Numbered from the stretch's first letter, positions 35,991-45,925 are shown. The stretch is DNA of 54,033 nucleotides from Gammaproteobacteria bacterium (GCA_029881255.1 JAOUMY010000016.1:1-54033); one strand, 5' to 3'. The notes: a model not told the origin generated them from the letters alone. Numbers and translations: made by a program.

Positions 35991-37922
35991 CTATTCGCTT
36001 TCAAGCAATAATTGAAACGCATTCACCTTCTGCTCTTTTCCTTTTAATTGTAGCTGGCCAGCGTGCTTGAACCGAAAATAACCCGAGAGCAGACGCGCGG
36101 TATCTTCGGCGACCAGTATCCGACAAGGGAAGTCCATGGGTTGGTCTTGCTCCGGAAGGTTAAAGCTCTCCAGTCGTGCAGCGATATTGACGACATCACC
36201 AACGGTTGTGTATTTCAGCCGCTGCGTACTACCGAGACAGCCCGCGACAACAGAGCCTGTTGCGATACCTATACGCATGCGTACCTGCGGCGCACCCTGG
36301 CTTTCCCAAAACCGGTTTAAGTCGGTCAGTTGCTTCCCCATTTCTATCGCGCACTGTGCAGCATTCAGGGCATCCTGGGCGATTTTTTCGCGCTCGGTGC
36401 GGGCAATCGGCACGCCAAAGTTTGCCTTGATGGCATCACCATAATAGTCATCAATCATAGCGCCATGCTCGATCAAGGTTCCCGCCATTACGTCCATGTA
36501 CTGGTTGAGCCAGTCCATGAGTTGTTCGGCAGAGAGTCGTTCTGCGACCGGCGTAAAACCTTCGAGATCGGAAAACAGAATAGTCGCCGTCACCTGGCGG
36601 GCCTTAAGTCTGCCGTCGTTGACGTATTCGTTTCGATGCGTCCAGATTTCCTCCGCCACTTGCGGTGACACGTGACGCGAAAACAATTCCATCACTTGTT
36701 TGCGGTCACGCTTGACCTTGACGAAGATATAGCCGGTGACCAAAAGTGAAGAATCCAGAAAGGCCATGAGGGTTGAAGCATATGGCAGCCAGATGCCAGA
36801 GACGAACGTCCAGTATGAAGCGCCAATAATAATTAACACGCCGCTGGCAAGCATCAACAGGTAACGCGTTAGTGAAGACATGGCAAACGACAGCAACATG
36901 CCGAACAGCGACCACGCCAGTATCCACAGGACTTCCATCGCATGACTCAAACCCCGCATAGGGGCACGGCCGTATAATGCGGCATGTAAAATCTGTTGCG
37001 CGATCTGCGCGTGTATCACCACGCCCGGTATCGGCTCTGCGTCGAGGACACCTTTGTCCAGCGGTGTTGTGAAGTTGTCTTTTACGGTTTGCGAATCCAC
37101 GCCGAGGATGACGATCTTGTCAGTAAAAAATCCTTTTTCGAATTGCCCGCTCAGCACGGTTTGAATGCTGACTTGCGCGTAACCCTGGTGCTTGATCGGA
37201 TAGTTAAGAAGAAACTGGTAGCCCGCAGAATCCAGTCCAACATAGCCGCCTTCGCCTTTATCGATAGGCACAAATGTGGTTTTTCCCAGCCGTAAAAGTT
37301 GAGGATTGGATTTGTCCGCGCTGGCCTGCACACCTTTTTGTGACAAATAGTGCATTGCCAGTTTGAGCGAAAACGCCGTCGAAAAATGGTCTCCGTCATC
37401 GAGATACAATAGGCCACGCCTGACGATGCCATCGGTATCCATCAATAAATCTGAGAAGCCGACATTGTCTACCGTACTCAGCTGTGGGTGCGGACGTATT
37501 TGCTGCTGGTGGTCTACCGCGAATTTTTCCACCAGCAAAATGTTTGGGTTCTCGCGGATAGTGGTTTCAAGCTGTTCGCTACCTGGGGCAATCAGGCGGT
37601 CACGATAGATATCAACACCGATGGCAACTGGGCGCTCCGCCAACATGGCGACGAGTAATTGATTGAGTAGTCCATCGCTCAGCGGCCATTGTTTATAGCG
37701 CTTGATATCCGCTTCGGTTACTTTGACCAGCACGATATCCTGCGATGAACTGAGTCGAGGCGTTTTCTTTAACGCGAAGTCATAGCCTGCGAGATCCAGG
37801 CCCTGCAACATGCCGGCATTGCGGAGATACAATATGACGAAAAAAACTGCCAGGCATAAAACCAGGCCTATGCTTTTATCTGTAATGACTCTCTGAAACA
37901 TGGTCTTACCCGACACAGGCAT
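35991..37922 (-). CDS. CHASE2-domain class III adenylate cyclase
   Basis: This 643-residue protein has an N-terminal membrane helix (SIGLVLCLAVFFVILYL) and a periplasmic CHASE2 sensor at ~35-320 (LLVKVTEADIKRYKQWPLSD style, AIGVDIYRDRL, DGIVRRGLL, IVILGVDS..VKDNFTTPLD). About three helices follow (~335-405), then a cytoplasmic cyclase domain. Both metal Asp are present (ILFSDLEGFT, DDYYGDAIKANFG) together with the transition-state Asn/Arg in GDVVNIAARLE. The Lys in DAIKANFG fits adenine selection, so cAMP is the likely product. It sits just upstream of the Crp-family regulator, a natural signal-effector pair. Confidence 0.88.
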   Translation of the reverse strand: MPVSGKTMFQRVITDKSIGLVLCLAVFFVILYLRNAGMLQGLDLAGYDFALKKTPRLSSSQDIVLVKVTEADIKRYKQWPLSDGLLNQLLVAMLAERPVAIGVDIYRDRLIAPGSEQLETTIRENPNILLVEKFAVDHQQQIRPHPQLSTVDNVGFSDLLMDTDGIVRRGLLYLDDGDHFSTAFSLKLAMHYLSQKGVQASADKSNPQLLRLGKTTFVPIDKGEGGYVGLDSAGYQFLLNYPIKHQGYAQVSIQTVLSGQFEKGFFTDKIVILGVDSQTVKDNFTTPLDKGVLDAEPIPGVVIHAQIAQQILHAALYGRAPMRGLSHAMEVLWILAWSLFGMLLSFAMSSLTRYLLMLASGVLIIIGASYWTFVSGIWLPYASTLMAFLDSSLLVTGYIFVKVKRDRKQVMELFSRHVSPQVAEEIWTHRNEYVNDGRLKARQVTATILFSDLEGFTPVAERLSAEQLMDWLNQYMDVMAGTLIEHGAMIDDYYGDAIKANFGVPIARTEREKIAQDALNAAQCAIEMGKQLTDLNRFWESQGAPQVRMRIGIATGSVVAGCLGSTQRLKYTTVGDVVNIAARLESFNLPEQDQPMDFPCRILVAEDTARLLSGYFRFKHAGQLQLKGKEQKVNAFQLLLESE

Positions 37923-38028
37923 AACTTTCCATACATGTTGTCAGGTGTAACTATACCGGGCATGTGTCGTTCTTCCCAGCACGGATGTGGCAAAATGCCG
38001 AATTAACTAGTGTATTTTCGTTTTGGCG

Positions 38029-39696
38029 CTATAGGGTAAAGGCAACTGAAAAGTGAACGCCACTATCCTGCAAACTTTCACCTGTAGTAATTAGCGGCGT
38101 GATCAGCGATTTCGCCCAGAAGAGTTCGGTATTCAGGCCTCGCAGAATTTCCCAACGCAACCCCAGACCGACACTGGCGATGGTGTCTAATTCATCACCG
38201 AGCAATGTGCCATCCGCATAGAAGACGCCGCCAGCGTCGGCGTAGGCGGAGACCTGCAGACGGCGGTTACCAAAACCATCGAAGGTGACGGGTGTTGGGA
38301 TTTGATATTCAACTGAGGCGACCGCGCCATTGTCGCGCAAATACAGACCTTCACGATAACCTCTTACACTGCTGCGTCCGCCAATCGAAAACTTTTCCAG
38401 GGGTAATAGTGGTCGGTGGGTGTATTGTCCGTTTAACCTGAAGATGAGTTGATCGCCCAGGCGTGTGAGACGTTGCGCGAATTGGGCCTGTCCCGCCAGG
38501 GAATAGAACAGACGTGACGGCGTCTTATTGGCTTCAACTGCGCCATAAGAATCCACGCCACTGTTCAATGTGAATCTCGCGGCGAATACGCGCGTCATTG
38601 ATCGCATTACCCAATCGAGATTGACGCGACCGCCGAGTACGGCGCTTTCGCCGTTAGGACTAACACCGACATCAATGGGAATACCTTCCCCTTCCAGGGC
38701 GGTTTTGCTAAAGCGGTAATCAAGCCCCATGCTGAGTTGCAAGCTGTTCGTCCGTGTCCACCCTAAGGGAACCACCAGACGCGCACCACCACCCCGGTTT
38801 TCGCTGCTGAATTCCATATCGTTTTTCATCAGCAAAGCCGTATTGCCATATTCCAGAAAAGTCTCCAGACGCGTGTTGTTTGCCAATATAGGCAGACTGT
38901 AGCTAAAGGCGAAACTGTCGAGATTATCGGCGGATTCACTGCGCCCATTGGCGTAGTTTTTCAAGCCGTCAAAAAAGGCAAACGAGCCACGGAATTCATC
39001 GGCAATTCCTGCCAGACTATAAACAGAGGCGCTTAGACTTTCCCGAAAAGTACCTACTTCCGGAGAAAGATGGTTGCTGATACCTAGCGTGGCGTCGAAG
39101 CGACGGGATTCGTCGACGCTGGCCAACAAATCAGCTTCACCTGGACGACTGCCGGGAACCAGATTGGCATTGATACGATCAATCATCGGCGACTGCAACA
39201 TGTATTGCACACGTTGCTGCAAAACATTGACGTTGAGAATCTCGTTCGGCTGGAAGGCTAGCCGTTGTGCGATGTAGCTTTGGCTGAGTGCATCATTCCC
39301 GGTGATTCGAATATCCGCCAGACGACCTTCAATAATGTGTATACGTATGGTGTTGCCGTCCACATCCTGATCAGGAATTTGCGCGCCTGAATTGATATAG
39401 CCCAGACGTACATAGTACTGGGTGATTTCCTGGCGCAAGGCCTCCAGCTGTTCGCTACTTAAAGAGCGCTGAGTATACGGCAATGCAATCTCGCGCAAAG
39501 TTTCTGTGCTAACGACGGTATTGCCGGTAAAGATAAAATCGTCCACAAGTACGCGTTGTTGCGAGCTATACGAAACCACCGGTGCGACCAGATTATCTAC
39601 CGTCGGCAATTCGAAACCGGACTCTTCAGCATTAACCTGAGACGCGCAGAGTGCGATCATCAGAGCGGTGACAAGCGTATGTCTTATAACATGCAT
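38029..39696 (-). CDS. TpsB outer-membrane transporter (ShlB/FhaC/HecB family)
   Basis: This 555-residue protein has a signal peptide (1-23, ending SQVNAEE). A POTRA_2 domain follows (FIFTGNTVVSTETLREIALP, YYVRLGYINSGAQIPDQDV, IHIIEGRLADIRITGN), then a second POTRA-like stretch and a 16-strand barrel. The barrel carries the loop-6 motif FSIGGRSSVRGYREG and ends VHFSVAFTL. It would secrete the adjacent TpsA adhesin across the outer membrane. Its ATG (preceded by GGGAGAAA) overlaps the last 13 bp of tpsA, so the two are co-translated. Confidence 0.93.
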   Translation of the reverse strand: MHVIRHTLVTALMIALCASQVNAEESGFELPTVDNLVAPVVSYSSQQRVLVDDFIFTGNTVVSTETLREIALPYTQRSLSSEQLEALRQEITQYYVRLGYINSGAQIPDQDVDGNTIRIHIIEGRLADIRITGNDALSQSYIAQRLAFQPNEILNVNVLQQRVQYMLQSPMIDRINANLVPGSRPGEADLLASVDESRRFDATLGISNHLSPEVGTFRESLSASVYSLAGIADEFRGSFAFFDGLKNYANGRSESADNLDSFAFSYSLPILANNTRLETFLEYGNTALLMKNDMEFSSENRGGGARLVVPLGWTRTNSLQLSMGLDYRFSKTALEGEGIPIDVGVSPNGESAVLGGRVNLDWVMRSMTRVFAARFTLNSGVDSYGAVEANKTPSRLFYSLAGQAQFAQRLTRLGDQLIFRLNGQYTHRPLLPLEKFSIGGRSSVRGYREGLYLRDNGAVASVEYQIPTPVTFDGFGNRRLQVSAYADAGGVFYADGTLLGDELDTIASVGLGLRWEILRGLNTELFWAKSLITPLITTGESLQDSGVHFSVAFTL

Positions 39697-42600
39697 ACGC
39701 TTTCTCCCGCGGGTAGGCTGGTGACTGAACTTATCTCGTTTTTCAGCTCGGTGTCTTTGGCAATAGGGTTATGCGATAAAGCGAAATCACCCGGAAAACT
39801 GGAGATAAAACTTTCAGGATCAGAAATCGGCATACTCGCCGTGTTGGCGATCAAGGTGCTGCGCTTACTCGCATCACGACAATGCTCACTGAGCAAACGC
39901 GATGCATCGAGAAAGTCTGTTGGCAGCGGCGTCAGGCTGGCTGCGACATCGACATTAGGCGCGACGATATCGATATCACCGTCAATACTTTTCTGTGACG
40001 AGGCACTGATCACGCTATCGCTGGAGGATACAAACTGGCCGGCGACTATACGGATATTCCCGCCAGGCCCGCCGAAAGCATTGGCACTGATATTCGCGTT
40101 TTGCACAACAATAACGCCTGACCTTGTTTCAGGGTCGCCATCTACCGCTTGCGCTCCAGCCAGTCCGTCGACATAGCCAATGCGCAATTGAATATTTCCG
40201 CCCTTCCCACGACCGTTGGCAACAGCGGTGTTGATGCGACCATCGCGTATGCGAAAACGATTAAGGGCGTTGATTCGAATATTTCCACCATCGGCCTCAG
40301 CGGCCGCGGTGCTGATTTCACCATCGTTGTTTTCGAAACCTTCGCGTGCGTTAATCGTGATATTGCCGGCTTCTCCAGTACCGCTGCTCACAGCGGAGAT
40401 AACGCCGCCATTTTCTACTTCAACTTCATTGGCAGTAATGTTGATACTGCCACCATTACCACTGCCCTTGCTATTGGTGGATATCCGGCTGCCATTCCCT
40501 GTGACCTTGACTTCGTCTTCGGCCTGGATATTGATGATACCACCGTTGCCGCCGGTTTCGGCATTGCTGTCACTGCTGATCGAGGCACCAGTTTTTACGC
40601 TGACGTCCTTAGCGACAATTTCAATAATTCCAGCATCACCTGAACCATTGGTATCTGAGGCAATGCGGCCGCTCTCCGACAGATTCAACGCACCTGCGTC
40701 AAAATGAATACTGCCTCCCTCGCCACTGCCAAAGGTTTGCGTAAATACACCGCTGGCAACCCCGCCACGAGTTCCTGCGATATCCACAGCGCCGCTTATT
40801 TCGATGGTACCCGCATTTCCGCTACCAACAATCAGCTCACCGTTTTGTTCATTCACTTGTCCGCTCGCGCTACTGACCAAAGCACCTTGCAGAATCTTGA
40901 ATTTTTCCGCAGAAATTACAATACTGCCGCCGTCACCATCGCCGAGCGTAGACGAATCGATAGTCGCCTGCGAGGACACGTTTATATCCTTCGCTTGAAT
41001 ATCGATGTTACCGCCTGCGCCTGCGCCACGAGTCATCGTGGAAATCGTTGTGCCTCTGTCACTTAACTGGACTGAGTTGCTGGCATTTATCTCGATCGTA
41101 CCACCGCTACCAGCTCCCAGAAGATCGCGGCTATAGCCGTTACTTCCTGCGATAGTGATGCCGCTACTACTGCTGATTTTACTGACCGTGTTCAACAAGA
41201 GATTGGACGCTGTAATCGAAATATCTCCAGCGCTACTATTGCCGCCTGTATCGCTATTTATCTGCGCATGATTAACCAACGCCAGGTCGCCACTCACTGC
41301 CAGATTGATTTGTCCTCCAGCGCCATTACCCAGCGTTTTTACCTGTATACCAGTTTCCCGTTGACTCGCACCACCGTCGATAGCCAGGTTATTCGCTACC
41401 ACTTCCACCAGGCCCGCTGCGCCTGTCCCGACAAGCAACTGATTGGCACTATTAAGTTCGCCGCTTTGGCTGCTAACAAAAGAACCGTTGCGTATGCTCA
41501 CAACGTCACTAGCGATTTTGATGCTGCCAGCGTCTCCATTGCCGCTGGTTGACGCATCAACATCGGCGCTCGCGTTAAGCGCTAGAGTTTTGCTGGCTAA
41601 CTGGATGTTTCCACCATGTCCATCACCTCGGCTTACCGTAGAAATACGGCTGTTATTCTCTACGCTAAGATTGCCGGTAGTGGAAATACTAATCTCGCCA
41701 CCGTTTCCACTTCCGACGATGTCTTTCTTGTAACCGTTTTTTGCTGTATCGGTAAATCCGCTATCACTACTGATGGATGCGCTATCGGCTAATTTTAAAG
41801 TATTCGAATTTATGGCAATGGCACCTGCATGCCCATCACCACCGGTATCAGAGGAAATTTTTCCTGATTCAGATAGCAGTGTTGCGCCAGAAACATCGAT
41901 GGCAATATTACCGCCGTTACCGATTCCACGCGTTTGCGTTGAAACATTGCTACCATCGCCATTAACAAACAAACTTTGCGCTGACAGTTTAATTTCACCT
42001 GCTGAGCCGTCACCAACAACAAGCGACTTTGATTCACCATCGAGTTTACCGCTTTGACTACGCACCGACGCCCCGTTGCGTATACTGACCGCACCGCTGT
42101 TAATCGTGATGTTTCCAGCGTTGCCGTTGCCGATAGTGGAGGAGTCGACAGACACGTCGCCATCCATAATCAGTGACCCGCTATTCAAGCTGATATTTCC
42201 ACCGCTTCCTTCGCCTGCGCTGGCAGTTGAAATCAGACTTCCATCGCCGGAGATAAGCACTTCGTTGTCGGTGTCGATATTGATAAGGCCACCATCACCA
42301 CTTCCGAGTAAATCCAGTGAGCCAACGCTTATGCCACTGTGACTACTGATAATACCTCCACCCTGAATTTCGAGGTGTTTTGCGTTTATCGCAACAGTCC
42401 CGGCATCACCGTCGCCCCCCGTGTCCGAACCTATGCGCGCACCATCGCTGACTTTTACACGGTCTTGCGCATCAATATCTATGCTTCCACCTTGGCCGCT
42501 ACCACGCGTCTGCGTGAGTACGCTGCTCTCGCGGCGTGCGCTATTGCCGGTCACCTGAAGATTATCGACTTGTAGATTTATGGAACCTGCGTTTCCGGTT

Positions 42601-44690
42601 CCAACTTGCAATGAACCGTCGGATGCTAAAACACCACCGCTGACGCTACGAATGACAGAACCATTCAACAAATAGATATCGTCTGATTCGATGGAAATAC
42701 TTCCCGCATTGCCATTACTTTGAGTTGATGTATCAATGGCGGTGAGGCCTTGCATAGAGAGCAACGGTGTTTTGACGTCGATGTTTCCACCATTTCCGCT
42801 AGAGGACAAATCCATCTCCGCATCACCCGGAAAAAAATATTTCATAGCAAATCTAAGTACGCCCTCGACGTCGACATCTGGTGCCAGCCATCCCTTGGAG
42901 ACAAAGTATCCTCTAATAGTCGCGTAGTTTGCGCCTAGTTGACGTTGCAATAAAAAATCCAGTGCTTCAGGATTCTCCAAAGCAAGATGTGAGGAAAAAA
43001 TACCACTATCATACGGTGCGTCGCGATTGTTTTGCTCAACTTCTATTGATTTTGAAACGTCTATTCGAATATCACCGGCTGTCGCTACACCACTTGCAGT
43101 TGAACTAATGATTGCGCCATTTTTTAACTTTAATGTGTCAGCGATTATGTTGATGTTTCCTGAGCTCTTCGAAATTCCACTACTCGCAGATCTAATCTGA
43201 GTTTCCCCGGGTGTCGAATTACCATCGGGTTGCGCATCCAGAACTACGCTTTTTGCATAGACATTAATATCACCGGCTGCATCCAAACCGTAACTGTCAT
43301 TCCTGAGTAAACTGTGTGACGACAGTAAAATATTATCTGTTTGGATATCGATATTTCCCGCTTGCACGGATGCGAATGTATAGGAACTGATCTGCGTGGC
43401 AACGGATTGCGCATTTCCAACAAGGGTTATATCTTTAGCTTGAATTCCCAGGTAAGCACCAGGTGAAGTTGCATTCTTATCTGCATATGACTGTATGTGG
43501 GCACCGGAAGCCATATTCAGCGTATTAACATCTAATAACAAATCACCGGCGCCGGATGCGCCATTATTTCGGCTGCGTATTGTCGCCAGTCCCTGGATTG
43601 TCAAGTCCCGGGTTTGTATAGTAATTGGCGACACAGGATACAGGTCACTTGTGGACGAACCGGCCAAAATTCCATGTTCTAAAAATCCAAATAACTGACC
43701 GGAACCTGCGATATCAACATAATCACGAGTTTGGATATTTATCCATCCTTCATGATTTCTGACTGCAGGGTTGCTGCTTTCATCACTCAAGAAGCGTTGT
43801 CCTATGCCCGAGCCGATCACACTACTTCTCATTCTCAACCCACCGCCGAGAATCGTTACTCCTTCCGCTTCGACAATTGACGAACCCGAGACACTCACTT
43901 TTCCCAGGCTCTCAAAATCAAGCAAATCATCCAGACTTTCGACGTTTAGATTCACCTGGCCACTTGCTTTCACGCTAACCAATTTGACCTCGCCTCTCGG
44001 GGCAAGAACATAACCTGAGCTATTAAATGTTTGATTCGAAATTCTTGAGGTGCCTACGCCGATATAAATATCCCCAGCAAACAAATTGAACGACTTATCC
44101 GTACCGATAAACATTCCTGGCTCAACTGACGCTGCCACTTCAATTGGAGCGGGAGTGGATGAGAGAAATCCAAATTCTGAAGGCATTGCAATGCTTAATG
44201 TAGCGGGCGCGGATAGATCAGAACTGAAAACATCACCGTTCGAAAAAATCAACTGTTCAGCAGTGCTGACATACAAGGAACCGGAAAGGTCTAATTGAGC
44301 ATTTGGCCCAAAAATCACTCCATGCGGATTTAAAAGAAAAAGACTTGCGTCAGAAATTGTCGTTTGGAGTGTGCCATCTATTAGGGAGTATCGGTTGCCG
44401 GTAACCCGGGCAATGATGTTGTTTATGGAGTCCGGCCCCCGAAAAGAGGCCGTTTCTCCATTATCAATATTGAAGCGATCGAAGCTATGAAAAAGATTGT
44501 TGCCGCGGATACTGCCGACATCCGCCTCTATCGCAACCAGTCCTGTGGCATCAGGCAACAATTCACCAGCCGTACCCATACTGCCATCAAGAACAACTTC
44601 GGCGGTATAAACAGGGCCAGTAAAAAAACAGCCTAAGAGGGAGGCACCTAATAACGATACGCGCTTTCCCTTTCGAATATTGTTTGCCAC
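39684..44690 (-). CDS. TpsA filamentous-haemagglutinin-type exoprotein (1668 aa)
   Basis: A signal peptide (~1-29) leads into the TPS secretion domain (~35-200), with NLFHSFDRFNIDNGETASF, NIIARVTGNRYSLIDGTL, and FLLNPHGVIFGPNAQLDLSG; NPHG is the usual NPNG-type motif. The rest is a Gly/Ser/Asn-rich right-handed beta-helix. A super-repeat of about 192-200 residues is seen at 727, 919, 1118 and 1318 (QTRGSGQGG, then GSDTGGDGDAG and RNGASV.SQSG). Near the end there are only two cysteines (C1604 and C1666 of 1668), which could form an anchoring disulfide loop, as known for some TPS adhesins such as HMW1. It lies 10 bp after the PEP-CTERM gene and overlaps tpsB. Confidence 0.92.
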   Translation of the reverse strand: MANNIRKGKRVSLLGASLLGCFFTGPVYTAEVVLDGSMGTAGELLPDATGLVAIEADVGSIRGNNLFHSFDRFNIDNGETASFRGPDSINNIIARVTGNRYSLIDGTLQTTISDASLFLLNPHGVIFGPNAQLDLSGSLYVSTAEQLIFSNGDVFSSDLSAPATLSIAMPSEFGFLSSTPAPIEVAASVEPGMFIGTDKSFNLFAGDIYIGVGTSRISNQTFNSSGYVLAPRGEVKLVSVKASGQVNLNVESLDDLLDFESLGKVSVSGSSIVEAEGVTILGGGLRMRSSVIGSGIGQRFLSDESSNPAVRNHEGWINIQTRDYVDIAGSGQLFGFLEHGILAGSSTSDLYPVSPITIQTRDLTIQGLATIRSRNNGASGAGDLLLDVNTLNMASGAHIQSYADKNATSPGAYLGIQAKDITLVGNAQSVATQISSYTFASVQAGNIDIQTDNILLSSHSLLRNDSYGLDAAGDINVYAKSVVLDAQPDGNSTPGETQIRSASSGISKSSGNINIIADTLKLKNGAIISSTASGVATAGDIRIDVSKSIEVEQNNRDAPYDSGIFSSHLALENPEALDFLLQRQLGANYATIRGYFVSKGWLAPDVDVEGVLRFAMKYFFPGDAEMDLSSSGNGGNIDVKTPLLSMQGLTAIDTSTQSNGNAGSISIESDDIYLLNGSVIRSVSGGVLASDGSLQVGTGNAGSINLQVDNLQVTGNSARRESSVLTQTRGSGQGGSIDIDAQDRVKVSDGARIGSDTGGDGDAGTVAINAKHLEIQGGGIISSHSGISVGSLDLLGSGDGGLINIDTDNEVLISGDGSLISTASAGEGSGGNISLNSGSLIMDGDVSVDSSTIGNGNAGNITINSGAVSIRNGASVRSQSGKLDGESKSLVVGDGSAGEIKLSAQSLFVNGDGSNVSTQTRGIGNGGNIAIDVSGATLLSESGKISSDTGGDGHAGAIAINSNTLKLADSASISSDSGFTDTAKNGYKKDIVGSGNGGEISISTTGNLSVENNSRISTVSRGDGHGGNIQLASKTLALNASADVDASTSGNGDAGSIKIASDVVSIRNGSFVSSQSGELNSANQLLVGTGAAGLVEVVANNLAIDGGASQRETGIQVKTLGNGAGGQINLAVSGDLALVNHAQINSDTGGNSSAGDISITASNLLLNTVSKISSSSGITIAGSNGYSRDLLGAGSGGTIEINASNSVQLSDRGTTISTMTRGAGAGGNIDIQAKDINVSSQATIDSSTLGDGDGGSIVISAEKFKILQGALVSSASGQVNEQNGELIVGSGNAGTIEISGAVDIAGTRGGVASGVFTQTFGSGEGGSIHFDAGALNLSESGRIASDTNGSGDAGIIEIVAKDVSVKTGASISSDSNAETGGNGGIINIQAEDEVKVTGNGSRISTNSKGSGNGGSINITANEVEVENGGVISAVSSGTGEAGNITINAREGFENNDGEISTAAAEADGGNIRINALNRFRIRDGRINTAVANGRGKGGNIQLRIGYVDGLAGAQAVDGDPETRSGVIVVQNANISANAFGGPGGNIRIVAGQFVSSSDSVISASSQKSIDGDIDIVAPNVDVAASLTPLPTDFLDASRLLSEHCRDASKRSTLIANTASMPISDPESFISSFPGDFALSHNPIAKDTELKNEISSVTSLPAGESVCML
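40311..42512 (-). repeat. Four-copy ~590-bp super-repeat in tpsA
   Basis: Residues ~727-1460 of TpsA form four diverged copies of a 192-200-residue unit, marked by (Q/K)T(R/L/F)G.G.GG and, 28 residues later, SDT.G...AG. The copies are diverged at DNA level, indicating an old expansion. Confidence 0.75.
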
Positions 44691-44700
44691 GTCGACTCCG

Positions 44701-45615
44701 TTAAGCCACCAACTTTCTGCGCCGTACTGCGCTAATTCCCAATCCTGCTAATCCGCTCACAAACAGCAATAGTGTCTCTGGCTCAGGAACATCGGTAATA
44801 TCCACAATCGTCGACCCCATGGCAACTGTCATAGTGTGAACATCACAGGCATTGGGATCAACTACAGCCTCCCAATCGCCGCCATGACACAAAACACTCT
44901 TCACATCTAATCCTTGCCCTGCAATATCTCTCAACACGAGAGCATAACCGCCATCAAGATTACCATAGCGATAACCGTCCAAATCTACAGAATACACATT
45001 TGAAAACGCCATATTAAAATCACATGGATTATTCGGGCTGCAGATCGATTCGTCTCCGTTGTTATAGTTACTTATTGCCCCCCCAGTAAATGAGCCATTG
45101 GTTGTTAACAAATCATACGGCGTGTAAGTACCGGACTGAGAGTCATATAAGCCTTGATATGTCATGCGGGCGGACATTAGCGCAGTATCTCTTACATAGT
45201 ACACCAGCTCACCGTTGTGCATAGTTGAGCCAACTTCATTACTTCCCGCGGTAACATCCTGAAAAATAAACTCAACTTCAAGAACAAAACTTTCCGGCGT
45301 AGTAGAATATGTAGCTGAGGGGAATGGATTCGAGTTTGCAGAATACGGATTTGAGGCGCGCGCAAGAACCAAACCTGTCCAACTGATCTGATTATCATCA
45401 TAGTTCACCACAGAGCTAGGTAATGACTGATCTTCCAGGTCTATCGCCCAACTGACCGGATCAAATGCAAAGTCTAAAGTTCCACCATAGGCGGGAAAGT
45501 CAGCGGTACCATTGGTCCCATTATCAAAGAACGCGAACGCACTTGTAGCATATAACGCTCCAACTAGAGTTAATGCCTGAAAAATAGCCTTCATCAATTT
45601 TTTTCTCAAATACAT
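44701..45615 (-). CDS. PEP-CTERM protein (probable exosortase substrate)
   Basis: The product is about 304 residues, starting at the ATG at 45615 with TTAGGAG 8 bases upstream (the frame extends to 45699). The signal peptide is ALTLVGALYATSAFA. The C-terminus is the canonical tail VPEPETLLLFVSGLAGLGIS followed by AVRRRKLVA: PEP motif, hydrophobic helix, Arg/Lys cluster. XrtB in this window is the likely processing enzyme. The body is a beta-rich secreted domain with Cys pairs (ESICSPNNPCDF), family unknown. It is first in the PEP-CTERM-tpsA-tpsB operon and has a sigma-54-type promoter 155 bp upstream. Co-transcription with a TPS adhesin is unusual. Confidence 0.88.
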   Translation of the reverse strand: MYLRKKLMKAIFQALTLVGALYATSAFAFFDNGTNGTADFPAYGGTLDFAFDPVSWAIDLEDQSLPSSVVNYDDNQISWTGLVLARASNPYSANSNPFPSATYSTTPESFVLEVEFIFQDVTAGSNEVGSTMHNGELVYYVRDTALMSARMTYQGLYDSQSGTYTPYDLLTTNGSFTGGAISNYNNGDESICSPNNPCDFNMAFSNVYSVDLDGYRYGNLDGGYALVLRDIAGQGLDVKSVLCHGGDWEAVVDPNACDVHTMTVAMGSTIVDITDVPEPETLLLFVSGLAGLGISAVRRRKLVA

Positions 45616-45769
45616 TACTATCGCTCCTAACAGTAGTTGTCTTAGCAATAACGGATTTAGTCGAAAACAGAGAAAAAATGAATGAGGTTTGAAAACCATC
45701 CCTGTTATTGAAGCAAAAAATCCAATTTTTTATTGCCGGTAAGTGTTGACATTATTATTCGCCCGATAG

Positions 45770-45784
45770 GCAAGATGCAAGCCA
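45770..45784 (-). promoter_or_regulatory. Putative sigma-54 (RpoN) promoter of the PEP-CTERM/tpsA/tpsB operon
   Basis: The minus strand reads TGGCTTGCATCTTGC. GG and GC dinucleotides are at the required -24/-12 spacing, with the strong TGGC-N7-TTGC core. It would give a leader of about 140 nt before the ATG at 45615. PEP-CTERM genes of several Proteobacteria are known to be controlled through the PrsK/PrsR system and sigma-54; no prsK or prsR lies in this window. Confidence 0.6.
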
Positions 45785-45909
45785 AATCAAACTATACTTT
45801 TTATTTCATATCGTTATAAAATCCACTTGAAGACACTTCGCCTACACGTGTAAATTTTTTCGACTAAAAGAAAACAAATACGTTTTTATCCTTTACACTG
45901 CTCTGATTC

Positions 45910-45925
45910 AGTGCGTTACTTCACA
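45910..45925. promoter_or_regulatory. Weak Crp-like site in the divergent region
   Basis: AGTGCGTTACTTCACA has a perfect TCACA half-site and a 3 of 5 match in the other half. It is identical at 13 of 16 positions to the perfect site at 51252-51267. It lies between the PEP-CTERM and CHAT genes. Confidence 0.3.
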
